Below are positions 9,366-17,894 of a stretch of DNA of 64,000 nucleotides, in pieces. This DNA comes from Chloroflexota bacterium (GTDB lineage Bacteria; Chloroflexota; Limnocylindria; Limnocylindrales; CSP1-4): NCBI GenBank assembly GCA_017853275.1, contig JAFMJV010000005.1, positions 45,135 through 109,134 of the forward strand, written 5' to 3'. The stretch's first letter is position 1, and every line of letters starts with the position of its first letter. The notes below the pieces were generated by a model. It was given only the letters and a program-made list of their open reading frames with translations, was not told the DNA's origin and searched no databases. Position numbers and translations under genes: made by a program.

Positions 9366-10218
9366 CGCGGGCGGGCGGCTCCGGATCGGCAAGCTCCTCT
9401 TCCAGCTTCCGCCCCAGCTCCTCGGTCCGGCGCCACGCGGCCCAGACGGCATCGGAGAGGACGGTCCGGAGACGGCCGGCCTCCAGCTCGCGGAGCGCGG
9501 CGGCGGTCGTGCCGCCGGGCGAGGTGACCATGTCGCGGAGCTGGGCAGGATGGCTTCCCGTGGACTTGGCGAAGAGGGCGCTCCCCTCGAGCGTCTCCAC
9601 GACGAGCTGGTGCGCCACGTGGCGCGAGAAGCCGAGGTGGACGGCGGCGTCGATCATCGCCTCCATGACGAGGAAGAGGTAGGCCGGCCCGCTCCCGCTC
9701 ACCGCGGTGGACATGGCGACGAGCTTCTCGTCCTGGACCTCGACCTGCTCGCCGAGCGCACCGAGGAGGAGCCCCGCCGTCTCGCGCTGCGCCGCGCTCA
9801 CCTCCGGCGTGGCATACCAGACGGTGATCCCGCGCCGGATCTGGGCCGGGGTGTTGGGCATCGCCCGGACGATCGCGCGGTGCCCGAGCGCCGCGCCGAG
9901 GGCGCGCGTGGTGGGGCCGGCGAGGATGCTGATGACGAGCTGATCCGGGCGCAGGACGGGGCGCAGATCGCGGCCCACCTCCGCGAGGCTCTGGGGCTTG
10001 ATCGCGAGGACCACGACCTGCGCGGCGGCCGCGGCCTCGGCGTTGCTCGCGGTGGTCCGGATCCCGAGATCGGCCTCGAGGTGCGCACGGCGGTCGGCGC
10101 GCGGCTCGGAGGCGATCACCTGGTCCGGGCGGAGCCGCCCGCCCGCGAAGAGACCGGCGAGCATCGAGCCCGCCATCACCCCGGTACCGATCGTCGCGAT
10201 CGTCATCTCCTGCGCCAT
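9358..10218 (-). CDS. proC: Pyrroline-5-carboxylate reductase
   Basis: This enzyme catalyses the final step of proline synthesis, reducing pyrroline-5-carboxylate with NAD(P)H in the cytoplasm. The 286-residue product has the N-terminal nucleotide motif IGTGVMAGSM, the conserved VRAMPNTPAQI segment and the family signature around SGSGPAYLFLVMEAM, followed by the dimerisation helices and MVTSPGGTT. The ATG at 10216-10218 follows a TATACT box by seven bases, so the transcript is probably leaderless; an internal ATG four codons later is the alternative start. Its stop overlaps the start of the glutaminyl cyclase gene. Confidence 0.95.
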   Translation of the reverse strand: MAQEMTIATIGTGVMAGSMLAGLFAGGRLRPDQVIASEPRADRRAHLEADLGIRTTASNAEAAAAAQVVVLAIKPQSLAEVGRDLRPVLRPDQLVISILAGPTTRALGAALGHRAIVRAMPNTPAQIRRGITVWYATPEVSAAQRETAGLLLGALGEQVEVQDEKLVAMSTAVSGSGPAYLFLVMEAMIDAAVHLGFSRHVAHQLVVETLEGSALFAKSTGSHPAQLRDMVTSPGGTTAAALRELEAGRLRTVLSDAVWAAWRRTEELGRKLEEELADPEPPARGG

Positions 10219-10225
10219 GGGCGGG

Positions 10226-10231
10226 AGTATA
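10226..10231 (-). promoter_or_regulatory. Candidate -10 box for leaderless proC
   Basis: On the minus strand this reads TATACT, seven bases before the proC ATG. It is the closest match to the TATAAT consensus among the leaderless-type boxes of the window. Confidence 0.6.
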
Positions 10232-10256
10232 GGGGCCGCCGGAGCGCCTTCCCCGC

Positions 10257-10673
10257 TCAGGGCTCCAGCCCCGGGACCGGGATCGCCTCGTCCGGGCCGG
10301 GCCAGGGGGGCATCGTGATCGCGACGATCTCCAGGCCGGCGTTCGGCGCGGCGCGGAAGCGGAAGGCCGTCCCGTGGGGGATCGTGAGGCAGAGGCCGGG
10401 GACGAGCGCCGTCCGCTCCGTGCGCCCCGCCTGGCGCCGGACGATCTCGCCCCGGCCCGCCGTGACAAGCCAGATCTCCTCCACGCTCCGGTGGATGACG
10501 GGATCGGTCACCTGGCCGGGGGTGAGCGTGAAGCGGGCCATCGATCCGCCGCGGGTCGCGAGGAGGACCTCCACGGCGGCGCCGTCCGGGGCCGTGGCAC
10601 GGAAGCCCGCGCCCGGGGCAAGGGTGGCGAACGGGTCGCCGGGCGGGGCCGCGCCCGCGGGGTCGGCGCTCAC
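10257..10673 (-). CDS. Small cupin-domain protein
   Basis: This 138-residue single-domain cupin has a jelly-roll pattern: the first motif includes HRSVEEIWLVTAGRGE (about residues 62-77), and the second is degenerate around PGLCLTIPHGTAFRF. One His, one Glu and a later His remain as possible metal ligands. The GTG start overlaps the LLM oxidoreductase stop as GTGA, so it is the last gene of a four-gene coupled unit. Cupins of this size can be isomerases, dioxygenases or ligand-binding proteins; no specific reaction can be assigned. Confidence 0.78.
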   Translation of the reverse strand: MSADPAGAAPPGDPFATLAPGAGFRATAPDGAAVEVLLATRGGSMARFTLTPGQVTDPVIHRSVEEIWLVTAGRGEIVRRQAGRTERTALVPGLCLTIPHGTAFRFRAAPNAGLEIVAITMPPWPGPDEAIPVPGLEP

Positions 10674-11602
10674 CGGCGCGGTGCGAGCGCGCGGAGGACG
10701 GGGAGCGCCTCCGTCGTCCCGTCCGCCGCGACCGGGATGACCGCCACATGGTCCGCTCCCGCGGCGTGGTGCGCGGCGATCCGTGCCCGGAGAGCGGCCG
10801 CATCCCCCCACGCGACCATCGCATCCACGAGCCGGTCCGATCCGGGGAGCGCCCAGTCCTCGGGTGCGAAGCCCTGGGCCGCCCAGCTCACCTGGTAGTT
10901 CGCCGTCCGCAGGTAGGGGGCGAGATAGGCACGCGCCGCGGACCGCGCCCGCTCCGGGTCCGTCTCCAGGACGCACGCCTGGGTCACGGCGAGGAGGGGC
11001 CGGCGTCCGGCGGGGGCCGCCGCATCCAGGACGCCGCGCATCCAGGCGATCCGCTCCGGCGTGACGAGGTAGGGGAACGCGCCGTCCGCATCCGTGGCGG
11101 CGAGGCCGAGCATCCGCTCCCGGAGCGCCGCCACGAGGACCGGCGGCTCGGCCGGGGGGCCGCCTTCCGTCCCTGCGCCGGCCGGAAGCGGCCCGCGGTA
11201 GGGGAGCCGGTGAAGGTCCGCGAGGTAGGCCTGCATCCGGCTGAGCGGGCGCTCGTAGACGTGGCCGCGGAGCTTCTCCACGAGGTGCGCATGGGAGACG
11301 CCGAGCCCGAGGACGAAGCGGCCGCCGGTCAGCTCGTGGAGCGTCTGGGCGCCGAGCTTCGCGGCCATCGCGTCCCGGCCGAAGATCGAGACGATCGAGG
11401 TCCCGAGCCAGATCCCATCCGCGGCCTGCGCGACCGCCGCGAGGAGCGCGGTGGGCTCACGACCGACCGTCTCGGGTGCCCAGAAGGCACCGAACCCGAG
11501 CGCGGCGACCTCCGCGATGTACGCCCGCGCATCCGCGGCCGCCAGCGTATCCAGGTGGCCCCAGGCCCCGATCGGACCGATCCCCGTGCGCAGGTCGCTC
11601 AT
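10670..11602 (-). CDS. LLM-class oxidoreductase, probably F420-dependent
   Basis: This 310-residue luciferase-like monooxygenase-fold protein resembles the F420-dependent group that begins with a short GIGPIGAWG strand. Conserved features are the FWAPETVGREP segment, LGTSIVSIFGRD, ELTGGRFVLGLGVSH and a C-terminal helix after HHAAGADHVAVIPV. The family mostly uses reduced F420, sometimes FMN. Its ATG overlaps the methyltransferase stop (ATGA) and its stop overlaps the cupin start. A TACACT box lies six bases before the ATG inside the methyltransferase tail, so a secondary start of transcription is possible. The substrate is unknown. Confidence 0.82.
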   Translation of the reverse strand: MSDLRTGIGPIGAWGHLDTLAAADARAYIAEVAALGFGAFWAPETVGREPTALLAAVAQAADGIWLGTSIVSIFGRDAMAAKLGAQTLHELTGGRFVLGLGVSHAHLVEKLRGHVYERPLSRMQAYLADLHRLPYRGPLPAGAGTEGGPPAEPPVLVAALRERMLGLAATDADGAFPYLVTPERIAWMRGVLDAAAPAGRRPLLAVTQACVLETDPERARSAARAYLAPYLRTANYQVSWAAQGFAPEDWALPGSDRLVDAMVAWGDAAALRARIAAHHAAGADHVAVIPVAADGTTEALPVLRALAPRR

Positions 11603-12513
11603 CGGCCGAGTGTAGCCGCCGTCTCGGCGGCCGGACCCGGGGGCCGCTCGGCGGCGGCAAGGAGGAAGAAGCGACCGGTCGTCTCCGTCACGATCCCCGT
11701 GAAGCCCGCCTCCGTGAGCGCGGCGGCGAGCGCATCCGCCCCGCGCACGAGGAACGGGATCCGGACCTCGCGACCGTCCGGGAGGCGGCGCACGGCGACG
11801 CCGTCCACGGGGAGCGGATCGCCCACGGCATCCGTCTCCGGGTCACCGAGCGGCTCGATGAGGAGGAGGCGCCCGCCGGGCCGGAGCGCGTCCCGGAGGA
11901 AGGCAAGGCGCTCCCCGAGCCGGGCGGCGGGGACGTGCCGGAGGCGGAAGGCGAGGAGGATCGTCCCGGCGGGAGCATCCGGCGGCGTCCACGGGGTGCG
12001 CCGGTGGAGGTGGGCGCGCAGCCCGTGCGCGACGAGCCGGCTCCGGGCGGCGTCGAGCGCGGCCTCGGATGCGTCGTGGATCGAGAGCTCGCCGCGACCG
12101 GCGAGGAGCGGCGACCAGAAGCCGGGGCCGGCGGCCGGCTCCACGATCGGGGAGGGCGTGGCCTGGCGGTCGAGCCAGCCGGTCGCCGCGTCCAGCTCCA
12201 TCTGCCAGGCGAGATCGCGGACGGGACCGCGGGAGTGGCGGCCGCGCCGGAGGTAGCGGTCCTCCTCCTCCGCGACGCTCGCCGCGAGCCACGCCGCGAG
12301 ATCCGCCTCCGGATCGGGCTCCGCACGGGCAGCGGCGCCGGCGCGTCCGCGCTCCGCGATCCCGTTCCGGAGCCGGTGCGCAAGGAAGCGGTTCTCCTGC
12401 GCCCGGCCAAGGCAGGCGGGGCAGAGCTGCGACCAGCCCTCGAGATCGTCCGGTCCGCGCGTCTCCCAGGCGCTCCCGCACCAGAGGCAGTCGAAGCGCG
12501 CCCGGAAGGGCAT
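11599..12513 (-). CDS. Zinc-ribbon SAM-dependent methyltransferase domain protein
   Basis: The 304-residue protein opens with a small zinc ribbon made of two CxxC pairs (CLWC at about residues 9-12 and CPAC about 22 residues later). A linker helix follows and then a class I methyltransferase-like Rossmann domain whose SAM-binding strand reads IVEPAAGPGFW (about residue 125). The later strand RLLLIEPLGDPE fits motif III. The zinc ribbon suggests binding to nucleic acid or a protein partner. It is coupled by ATGA overlaps to the BtuF-like protein upstream and the LLM oxidoreductase downstream. The methyl acceptor is unknown. Confidence 0.72.
   Translation of the reverse strand: MPFRARFDCLWCGSAWETRGPDDLEGWSQLCPACLGRAQENRFLAHRLRNGIAERGRAGAAARAEPDPEADLAAWLAASVAEEEDRYLRRGRHSRGPVRDLAWQMELDAATGWLDRQATPSPIVEPAAGPGFWSPLLAGRGELSIHDASEAALDAARSRLVAHGLRAHLHRRTPWTPPDAPAGTILLAFRLRHVPAARLGERLAFLRDALRPGGRLLLIEPLGDPETDAVGDPLPVDGVAVRRLPDGREVRIPFLVRGADALAAALTEAGFTGIVTETTGRFFLLAAAERPPGPAAETAATLGR
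11609..11614 (-). promoter_or_regulatory. Possible internal leaderless promoter before the LLM gene
   Basis: On the minus strand this is TACACT, six bases before the LLM oxidoreductase ATG. It lies within the last codons of the methyltransferase gene, so it may be chance, but the spacing matches the other boxes. Confidence 0.3.
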
Positions 12514-13394
12514 CAGCGCGGTCCGGGGGCCGGGGCCGGCAGGACGATCGCGCCGGTCTCGGGGACGAGGTCGGCGAACCCGTCCGGGTCGAAGAGCCGG
12601 GCGAGGAGCGCGATCCCCTCCACGACCCGCGGTCCGGGCCGCGCGAAGAGACCGTCCCCGTCCACCGCGACGATCGCACGGTCGCGGGCGGCGCGGAGAC
12701 CGCCGATCCAGCCCGGGACCGGAGCCGCCGCCCAGGCCTCCGCCGCGGCGCGGGCATCCATCCCGCAGGCCGCCACCACGATCAGCTCCGGGTCGATCTC
12801 GCGGACACGCTCCCAGTCGCTCGGTACCGCAGGCGCACCCTCCCGCCCGAGGAGCTCCCAGCCCCCGGCGCGGCGGACCATCTCCGGGATCCAGTGGCCG
12901 GAGGCGAAGGGCGGGTCGACCCACTCCAGGACGACGACCCGGCGGGGCGGGATCCCCGCGAGCCGGCGCTCCTGGACGCGCGCCTCGATCTCCCCGAGGC
13001 GCTCGCGGAGGATCTCCACGAGCCCCACCGCCTCGTCCTCCGCCTCCGCGTAGGCGCCCACCGTGGCGACCGCGTTGAGGATCCCCTCCACGCTATCCGG
13101 CTCGAGGCTCACGACCGTCGCACCGGGGATCCGCTCGCGCGCGATCGCGCGGACCTCATCGGCCCCCACGGCGCAGACGGTGCACAGCTCCTGGGTGAGG
13201 ATGAGGTCCGGCGCGGCGGCCACGAGCGCCTCCACGTCCAGCCGGTCGCGCGGCTCCGTGGCGATCGTGAGGGCGGGGACGGCGGCGATCCCGGGCGGCG
13301 CGTCACAGCGGCAGCTCCGCCCCACGAGCTCGTCCGCGAGGCCGAGCGCGGCGACGATCTCCGTGGCGGCGGGGAGGAGGGAGACGATGCGCAT
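12513..13394 (-). CDS. BtuF-like cobalamin-binding protein without signal peptide
   Basis: This 293-residue protein has the periplasmic-binding-protein fold of the BtuF/FepB group: N-terminal RIVSLLPAATEIV, the ILTQELCTVCAV segment characteristic of the cobalamin-binding subgroup, and a C-terminal lobe with LGREGAPAVPS. It has no signal peptide or lipobox, so it is predicted to stay in the cytoplasm. The motif read as SHECDYP in relatives I know is SCRCDAP here, with His replaced by Cys. Alternative ATG at 13401-13403, three codons upstream. It heads the coupled unit with the methyltransferase, LLM and cupin genes. No permease or ATPase partner is adjacent, so import is unlikely to be its role. 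Confidence 0.8.
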   Translation of the reverse strand: MRIVSLLPAATEIVAALGLADELVGRSCRCDAPPGIAAVPALTIATEPRDRLDVEALVAAAPDLILTQELCTVCAVGADEVRAIARERIPGATVVSLEPDSVEGILNAVATVGAYAEAEDEAVGLVEILRERLGEIEARVQERRLAGIPPRRVVVLEWVDPPFASGHWIPEMVRRAGGWELLGREGAPAVPSDWERVREIDPELIVVAACGMDARAAAEAWAAAPVPGWIGGLRAARDRAIVAVDGDGLFARPGPRVVEGIALLARLFDPDGFADLVPETGAIVLPAPAPGPR

Positions 13395-13448
13395 CGGCCT
13401 CATCGTCCCATCCCCGGCCGTGGCCTGCCGGGCGGCGCCCCGCTCGGC

Positions 13449-13454
13449 TAGGCT
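13449..13454 (+). promoter_or_regulatory. Candidate -10 box for leaderless natA-like gene
   Basis: TAGGCT is followed by six bases and the ATG of the ABC ATPase gene, in the 66-base divergent gap with the BtuF-like gene. Confidence 0.5.
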
Positions 13455-13460
13455 TCCGCC

Positions 13461-14390
13461 ATGGAGCCGGGTGCGATCGTCGCCGTGGACGCGGTCCGGA
13501 AGCGGCTCGGCGGGACCGAGGTCGTCGCCGGGCTCTCCTTCGACGTGGCCCCCGGCGAGATCCTCGGCTTCCTCGGCCCGAACGGCGCGGGGAAGACGAC
13601 GACGATGCGCATGATCCTGGACATCGTCCGGCCGGATGCGGGGACGATCCGCGTCTTCGGCCAGGCACCGGGGATCGCCCACCGCGCCCGGATCGGCTAC
13701 CTCCCCGAAGAGCGCGGCCTCTACCGGGATGTCCCGGCGATCGAGACGCTCACCTATCTCGGGACGCTCCGCGGGCTCGCCTCCGGGGAGGCGCGCAGGC
13801 GGGGTCTCCGGCTGCTCGGCGAGATGGGGCTCGGTGATGCGGCACGGAAGAGCGGCGCGCAGCTCTCGCGGGGGATGCACCAGAAGGTCCAGCTGATCGC
13901 CGCGATCCTCCACGAGCCCGAGCTGCTCATCGTGGACGAGCCGTTCGGTGGCCTGGACCCGGTGAACTCCGACCTCCTGAAGGCCGTCCTGCGCGACCTC
14001 CGGGCGCGCGGAACGGCGGTGATCATGAGCACGCACGACATGGCCGATGCGCAGGCGCTGTGCGACCGGATCCTCCTCATCGACCGGGGCCGGCGCCTCC
14101 TCTACGGCCCGGTGGGGGCGATCCGTGACGCCTTCGCGGACGGGGCGGTCAGCGTGCGCGGCCGTGGGCTCCCGGGACCGGGCTCCCTGCCGCCCTCCGC
14201 CGCGGAGCGGAGCGAGCGCGACGGGACCGTCCGCTACCTCCTCCGGCCGGGGGCGCGGGCCGCGGACCTCTTCCGCGAGCTCGCCACGAGCGGGGCGGAG
14301 GTGGAGCGCTTCCAGGAGGAGGCGCCGGAGCTCGGGGAGATCTTCGTCCGGGCGGTCGCGGGCGACCCGCGCGCCGAGGCGGTCCGGTGA
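13461..14390 (+). CDS. ABC exporter ATP-binding protein, NatA-like
   Basis: This 309-residue ATPase of the ABC-2 exporter class has Walker A GPNGAGKTTT (about residues 39-48), the signature segment LSRGMHQK, Walker B LLIVDEPFGGLDP and the H-loop MSTHDM. The C-terminal 90 residues match the DUF4162-type extension seen in NatA/YhaQ proteins. Its stop overlaps the permease start as GTGA, so the two form one exporter. Family members extrude sodium, drugs or lipids; the substrate is not evident here. The start is the ATG six bases after TAGGCT. Confidence 0.88.
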   Translation: MEPGAIVAVDAVRKRLGGTEVVAGLSFDVAPGEILGFLGPNGAGKTTTMRMILDIVRPDAGTIRVFGQAPGIAHRARIGYLPEERGLYRDVPAIETLTYLGTLRGLASGEARRRGLRLLGEMGLGDAARKSGAQLSRGMHQKVQLIAAILHEPELLIVDEPFGGLDPVNSDLLKAVLRDLRARGTAVIMSTHDMADAQALCDRILLIDRGRRLLYGPVGAIRDAFADGAVSVRGRGLPGPGSLPPSAAERSERDGTVRYLLRPGARAADLFRELATSGAEVERFQEEAPELGEIFVRAVAGDPRAEAVR

Positions 14391-15643
14391 GCGGCGGGCG
14401 GGCGGGCGGGATCGGCCTCGCGTGGGCGGTCGCGCGGCGCGACTACCTGCGCACGGTGCGCCGGCGCGGCTTCCTCGTGGCCACCTTCACCCTCCCCCTC
14501 ACGATCGCGGGCTTCCTCCTTCTCGGCACGCTCGTGGGGAGCTCGGCGGTCCCCGCGGGCGGCGGGCCGGTCCCGATCGTCGTCGTGGCGGAGACCGCGG
14601 TGGACCTGCGCGGGGCCGCGGCGGTCGTCCCCGGCGTCACGCTCACCGACCGGGCCACGGCGGAGGAGCGGAGCGCGACGGGCGAGATCCCCGCCTGGTT
14701 CCTCGTCCCGGAAGGCTGGCCCGCCGATCCCCGGGTGATCCGGACGACCGGGGCGGCGCAGCAGCTCGACCTCGGCGACGCCGGCCGGGAGAGCGCGGAG
14801 CAGGCCTCGCTCGACGCCCTCCTCCGCCTGGCGCTCACGGAGGCCGGCGGTCTCGACCCGCTGGCGCAGGAGCGGATCCTCCTCCCGGCGATCGTGGAGA
14901 CGCGCACGGAGACCGGGACGACCGTCTCGGCGGCCGCGCTCGCGGCGTCGTTCATCGTCCCCTTCGCCTTCGCCCTGCTCTTCGTCCTCGCGATCTTCGT
15001 CACGAGCGGCTACCTCCTCCAGTCCGTGACCGAGGAGAAGGAGAACCGGGTCGTGGAGATCGTCCTCAGCTCCGTCCCGGCCTTTCCGCTCATGGGCGGC
15101 AAGATCCTCGGGCTCGGCGCCGCGGGCCTCACCCAGGCGACGATCTGGGCGATCACGGCGCTGCTCGGGATCTCCCTCCTCGGCGACCGGATCGGCGGCC
15201 TGCCGGAGATCGTCCCGGACCCGCTCGTCGTCCTCCTCGCCGCGTCCTACTTCGTCCTCGGCTACCTCGCCTTCGGGGCGATCTTCGCGGCGATCGGGGC
15301 CCTGGCACCCGGGACGCGGGAGGCCCAGCAGTACTCCGGCTTCCTCGGCTTCTTCGCCGTCCTGCCGCTCGTCCTCTCGGCCGGGATCGCGAGCGATGCC
15401 GGCTCGCCGCTCGTCTGGGCGCTGGCGGCGATCCCGCTCACCGCGCCCTCCACGCTCCTCCTCGTCCTCGCGCTCGGGGACGGGATCCCGTGGCCGATGG
15501 TCGGGCTCTCGCTCGTCTCGCTCACCGGCTGGATCATCCTTGCGACCGCGGGGTCCGCCCGCGTCTTCCGGGCGACGATCCTCCTCTACGGCGCGCGCCC
15601 CTCGGTGCGCACGATCGTGGACGCGCTCCTCGCCCGAGGCTGA
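14387..15643 (+). CDS. ABC exporter permease, NatB-like (ABC-2 type)
   Basis: This 418-residue membrane protein has one N-terminal transmembrane helix (about residues 27-50), a roughly 130-residue extracytoplasmic domain and then about five helices including the FVLAIFVTSGYLLQSVTEEKENR segment typical of the NatB/YhaP group. It partners the overlapping ATPase gene upstream. The GTG start overlaps that gene by four bases. A strong hairpin follows the stop. Confidence 0.87.
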   Translation: MSGGRAGGIGLAWAVARRDYLRTVRRRGFLVATFTLPLTIAGFLLLGTLVGSSAVPAGGGPVPIVVVAETAVDLRGAAAVVPGVTLTDRATAEERSATGEIPAWFLVPEGWPADPRVIRTTGAAQQLDLGDAGRESAEQASLDALLRLALTEAGGLDPLAQERILLPAIVETRTETGTTVSAAALAASFIVPFAFALLFVLAIFVTSGYLLQSVTEEKENRVVEIVLSSVPAFPLMGGKILGLGAAGLTQATIWAITALLGISLLGDRIGGLPEIVPDPLVVLLAASYFVLGYLAFGAIFAAIGALAPGTREAQQYSGFLGFFAVLPLVLSAGIASDAGSPLVWALAAIPLTAPSTLLLVLALGDGIPWPMVGLSLVSLTGWIILATAGSARVFRATILLYGARPSVRTIVDALLARG

Positions 15644-15658
15644 GCCCGGAAACGACGA

Positions 15659-15687
15659 GGCCGGCGCCCCGCTCGGGGTCGCCGGCC
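15659..15687. terminator. Bidirectional hairpin terminator
   Basis: An 8-bp perfect stem (GGCCGGCG with CGCCGGCC) is extended by four more C-G pairs after a single bulged T, with a loop of four bases. It sits between the convergent exporter permease and ferredoxin genes. There is no T-tract, as is usual in such GC-rich DNA. Confidence 0.6.
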
Positions 15688-15712
15688 CGGTGCCGTCAGG
15701 AGCGGACGCGGG

Positions 15713-16003
15713 TCAGGCCCGCGGCTTCCACTCGTCCACGGTGGCGCGCGCGGCGGCCCGGTCCTTGAACCAGCGGGCGTTGACGCCGGCGTACGCGGCC
15801 ATCTCCGCGGGGAGCGAGTCCTCCGGGTAGATCGCGTTGACCGGGCACTCCGGCTCGCAGGCTCCGCAGTCGATGCACTCGTCCGGATCGATCGAGAGCA
15901 TCCGGTCCACACCCTGCTCGAAGTGGATGCAGTCGACGGGGCAGACCGCCACGCACGACTGGTCCATCACGTCGATACACGGCTCCGCGATGACGTAGGC
16001 CAT
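15713..16003 (-). CDS. Seven-iron ferredoxin ([3Fe-4S][4Fe-4S])
   Basis: This 96-residue electron carrier has cysteines at 9, 17, 21, 25, 43, 46, 49 and 53. By analogy with Azotobacter FdI, C9, C17 and C53 would hold the [3Fe-4S] cluster and C21, C43, C46 and C49 the [4Fe-4S] cluster; C25 is the extra cysteine also seen near the cluster in FdI. The C-terminal tail WFKDRAAARATVDEWKPR is typical of actinobacterial/Chloroflexota ferredoxins that serve P450s and other oxidoreductases. A GGGAGAG lies about 11 bases before the ATG. It may serve the P450 of this window, which is only a guess. Confidence 0.93.
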   Translation of the reverse strand: MAYVIAEPCIDVMDQSCVAVCPVDCIHFEQGVDRMLSIDPDECIDCGACEPECPVNAIYPEDSLPAEMAAYAGVNARWFKDRAAARATVDEWKPRA

Positions 16004-16085
16004 TCCTGTCGCTCTCCCTGGTCAGCCGGCCGTGCAGGCGGCGGCACGCTCGATCGAAGGGCGGCAGAAGCCGCCGCCCCGCATC

Positions 16086-16613
16086 TTACCCCGCGGCGCG
16101 CAGCTCCACCGCCCCCACCATGCCGCGCTCGGGGTGGCCGGGGAGGTTGCAGCGGAGGAGAAGCTCCACGCCCTCCGGGACCCGCAGCTCCACCACCTCC
16201 CGGCCGCCCGATCCAAGGAGGACCCGGAGGCCGGGGATCCCGGGCGGGATGCTCGCCGGCGGTGGCGTCGTGAAGGGGGCGGGCGGGGTCGCGAGGTCGG
16301 CACCCGCCCAGGCCTGCTGGAAGCCCGCATCCCCGAGCGCGAGCTCGTGCTCCACGAGGCCGCCGTTGAAGACGGTGAGTCGGATCGTCTCGCCGGGGAC
16401 GAGGACGACCGGGGTGGGGTCGAAGCGGTAGTCGCGCATGATCACGGTGACCGCGCGCGGACGCTCCGGCGTTCCAGGCTCGGCGATGGCGACCGAGGGG
16501 GCGGGGTCGAGCGAGCGCTGGGCACCCACAAGGACGAGCCCGATCGAGATCGCGAAGAAGAGCACGACCACGAGGACCGGCGCGCGGGAGATGGGAGACG
16601 GGGCGCGCGTCAC
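16086..16613 (-). CDS. Membrane-anchored cupredoxin (blue copper-like) protein
   Basis: The 175-residue product has an N-terminal membrane anchor (about residues 13-31) and an exported cupredoxin-like domain. The type 1 copper ligand set is visible as His89 (VEHELALG), Cys155 and His160 (RCNLPGH) and Met165. A long insert rich in Pro and Ala lies between the first and second ligand regions. The GTG start follows a TAGATT box by seven bases. It could carry electrons at the outer face of the membrane. It is divergent from the polyamine importer operon and follows no obvious redox partner other than the adjacent ferredoxin gene downstream. Confidence 0.82.
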   Translation of the reverse strand: MTRAPSPISRAPVLVVVLFFAISIGLVLVGAQRSLDPAPSVAIAEPGTPERPRAVTVIMRDYRFDPTPVVLVPGETIRLTVFNGGLVEHELALGDAGFQQAWAGADLATPPAPFTTPPPASIPPGIPGLRVLLGSGGREVVELRVPEGVELLLRCNLPGHPERGMVGAVELRAAG

Positions 16614-16620
16614 GAACGGG

Positions 16621-16626
16621 AATCTA
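16621..16626 (-). promoter_or_regulatory. Candidate -10 box for leaderless cupredoxin gene
   Basis: On the minus strand this reads TAGATT, seven bases before the GTG start of the cupredoxin gene. Confidence 0.5.
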
Positions 16627-16749
16627 CCCCCTTGCACCGGCGTGCGAAACTTCCCGGCAGGGCCGGTGGGAGGAGACCGGCCCGCTCCTCCGTGGCACCC
16701 GGACCGACCCGGGCCTCCTCCCGCCCGCCGGCGACCGAACCGAGGCCCG

Positions 16750-17847
16750 ATGACCGTCTCGCCGACCCCTTCCGCCGCCCCGGGCTCGCCGACGCGCGCC
16801 GCGGTCCGGATGGAGGGCCTGCGCAAGACCTACGGCGAGGTCGTCGCGGTCGAGGGGCTGGACCTGGAGATCGGCGCCGGGGAGTTCTTCTCCCTCCTCG
16901 GCCCGTCGGGCTCGGGGAAGACGACGACCCTCCGGATGATCGCCGGGTTCGAGCTCCCCACCGCGGGCCGGATCCTCCTGGACGGCGAGGATGTCTCCCA
17001 GCGGCCGCCCTACGAGCGGGACGTGAACACCGTCTTCCAGGACTACGCGCTCTTCCCGCATCTCAGCGTGGGCGAGAACGTGGGCTACGGGCTGATGATC
17101 CGCAAGGTCCCCCGGGACGAGCGGGCGCGCCGGGTGGCCGACGCGCTCCGGATGGTCCGCCTCACGGGCCTGGACGACCGGCGGCCGGGCCAGCTCTCCG
17201 GCGGCCAGCGGCAGCGGGTCGCCCTTGCCCGGGCGCTCGTCAACCGCCCCCGCGTCCTCCTCCTGGACGAGCCGCTCGGCGCGCTCGACCTGAAGCTCCG
17301 CCAGGAGATGCAGGTGGAGCTGAAGACGATCCAGCAGGAGGTGGGGATCACCTTCATCTACGTCACCCACGACCAGGACGAGGCGCTCTCGATGAGCGAC
17401 CGGATCGCGATCTTCAACCAGGGCCGGGTGGAGCAGGTCGGCTCCCCGGCGGATGTCTACGAGCGCCCCGCGACCGCCTTCGTGGCGGGCTTCGTGGGCA
17501 TCTCGAACATCCTCGAGGGTGCGGTCGCCGCCTTCGTGACGGATGGCGCCGGGACGGTCACCGTGCGCCCGGAGAAGATCCACCTCCTGGATCCGGGGGA
17601 CCCGGTTCCGGCCGGCTCGGTCGCGCTCACCGGCCGCGTCCACGATGTCGTCTACCTGGGCTCGGACACGAAGTACCTCGTGGAGCTCGACGCGGGCGGG
17701 ACGCTCGCGGTCATCAAGCAGAACGTCGCGACCTCCTCGATGGAGGCGCTCGCCCTGAAGGGGAAGCCGGTCCTGCTCGCGTGGGACCGGACGCATACCC
17801 TGCCGGTCGCCGCGGATGGCGCCGGCGGGGGTCCTTCCCCGACCTGA
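16750..17847 (+). CDS. potA: Spermidine/putrescine ABC importer ATPase
   Basis: This 365-residue ATPase energises polyamine uptake. Walker [11 protein letters not shown] (about residues 51-60), Q-loop [11 protein letters not shown], signature LSGGQRQR, Walker [12 protein letters not shown] and the H-loop YVTHDQDEA are all intact. The C-terminal TOBE regulatory domain (about 275-350) includes VRPEKI. It opens a potA-potD-potB-potC operon. The ATG is preceded by a weak GAGG. Opine or other amine specificity cannot be excluded. Confidence 0.92.
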   Translation: MTVSPTPSAAPGSPTRAAVRMEGLRKTYGEVVAVEGLDLEIGAGEFFSLLGPSGSGKTTTLRMIAGFELPTAGRILLDGEDVSQRPPYERDVNTVFQDYALFPHLSVGENVGYGLMIRKVPRDERARRVADALRMVRLTGLDDRRPGQLSGGQRQRVALARALVNRPRVLLLDEPLGALDLKLRQEMQVELKTIQQEVGITFIYVTHDQDEALSMSDRIAIFNQGRVEQVGSPADVYERPATAFVAGFVGISNILEGAVAAFVTDGAGTVTVRPEKIHLLDPGDPVPAGSVALTGRVHDVVYLGSDTKYLVELDAGGTLAVIKQNVATSSMEALALKGKPVLLAWDRTHTLPVAADGAGGGPSPT

Positions 17848-17894
17848 AGCACGGCCCCATCGACGGAGGCGAAGGTTCCAGAGTGGAGGGAACG

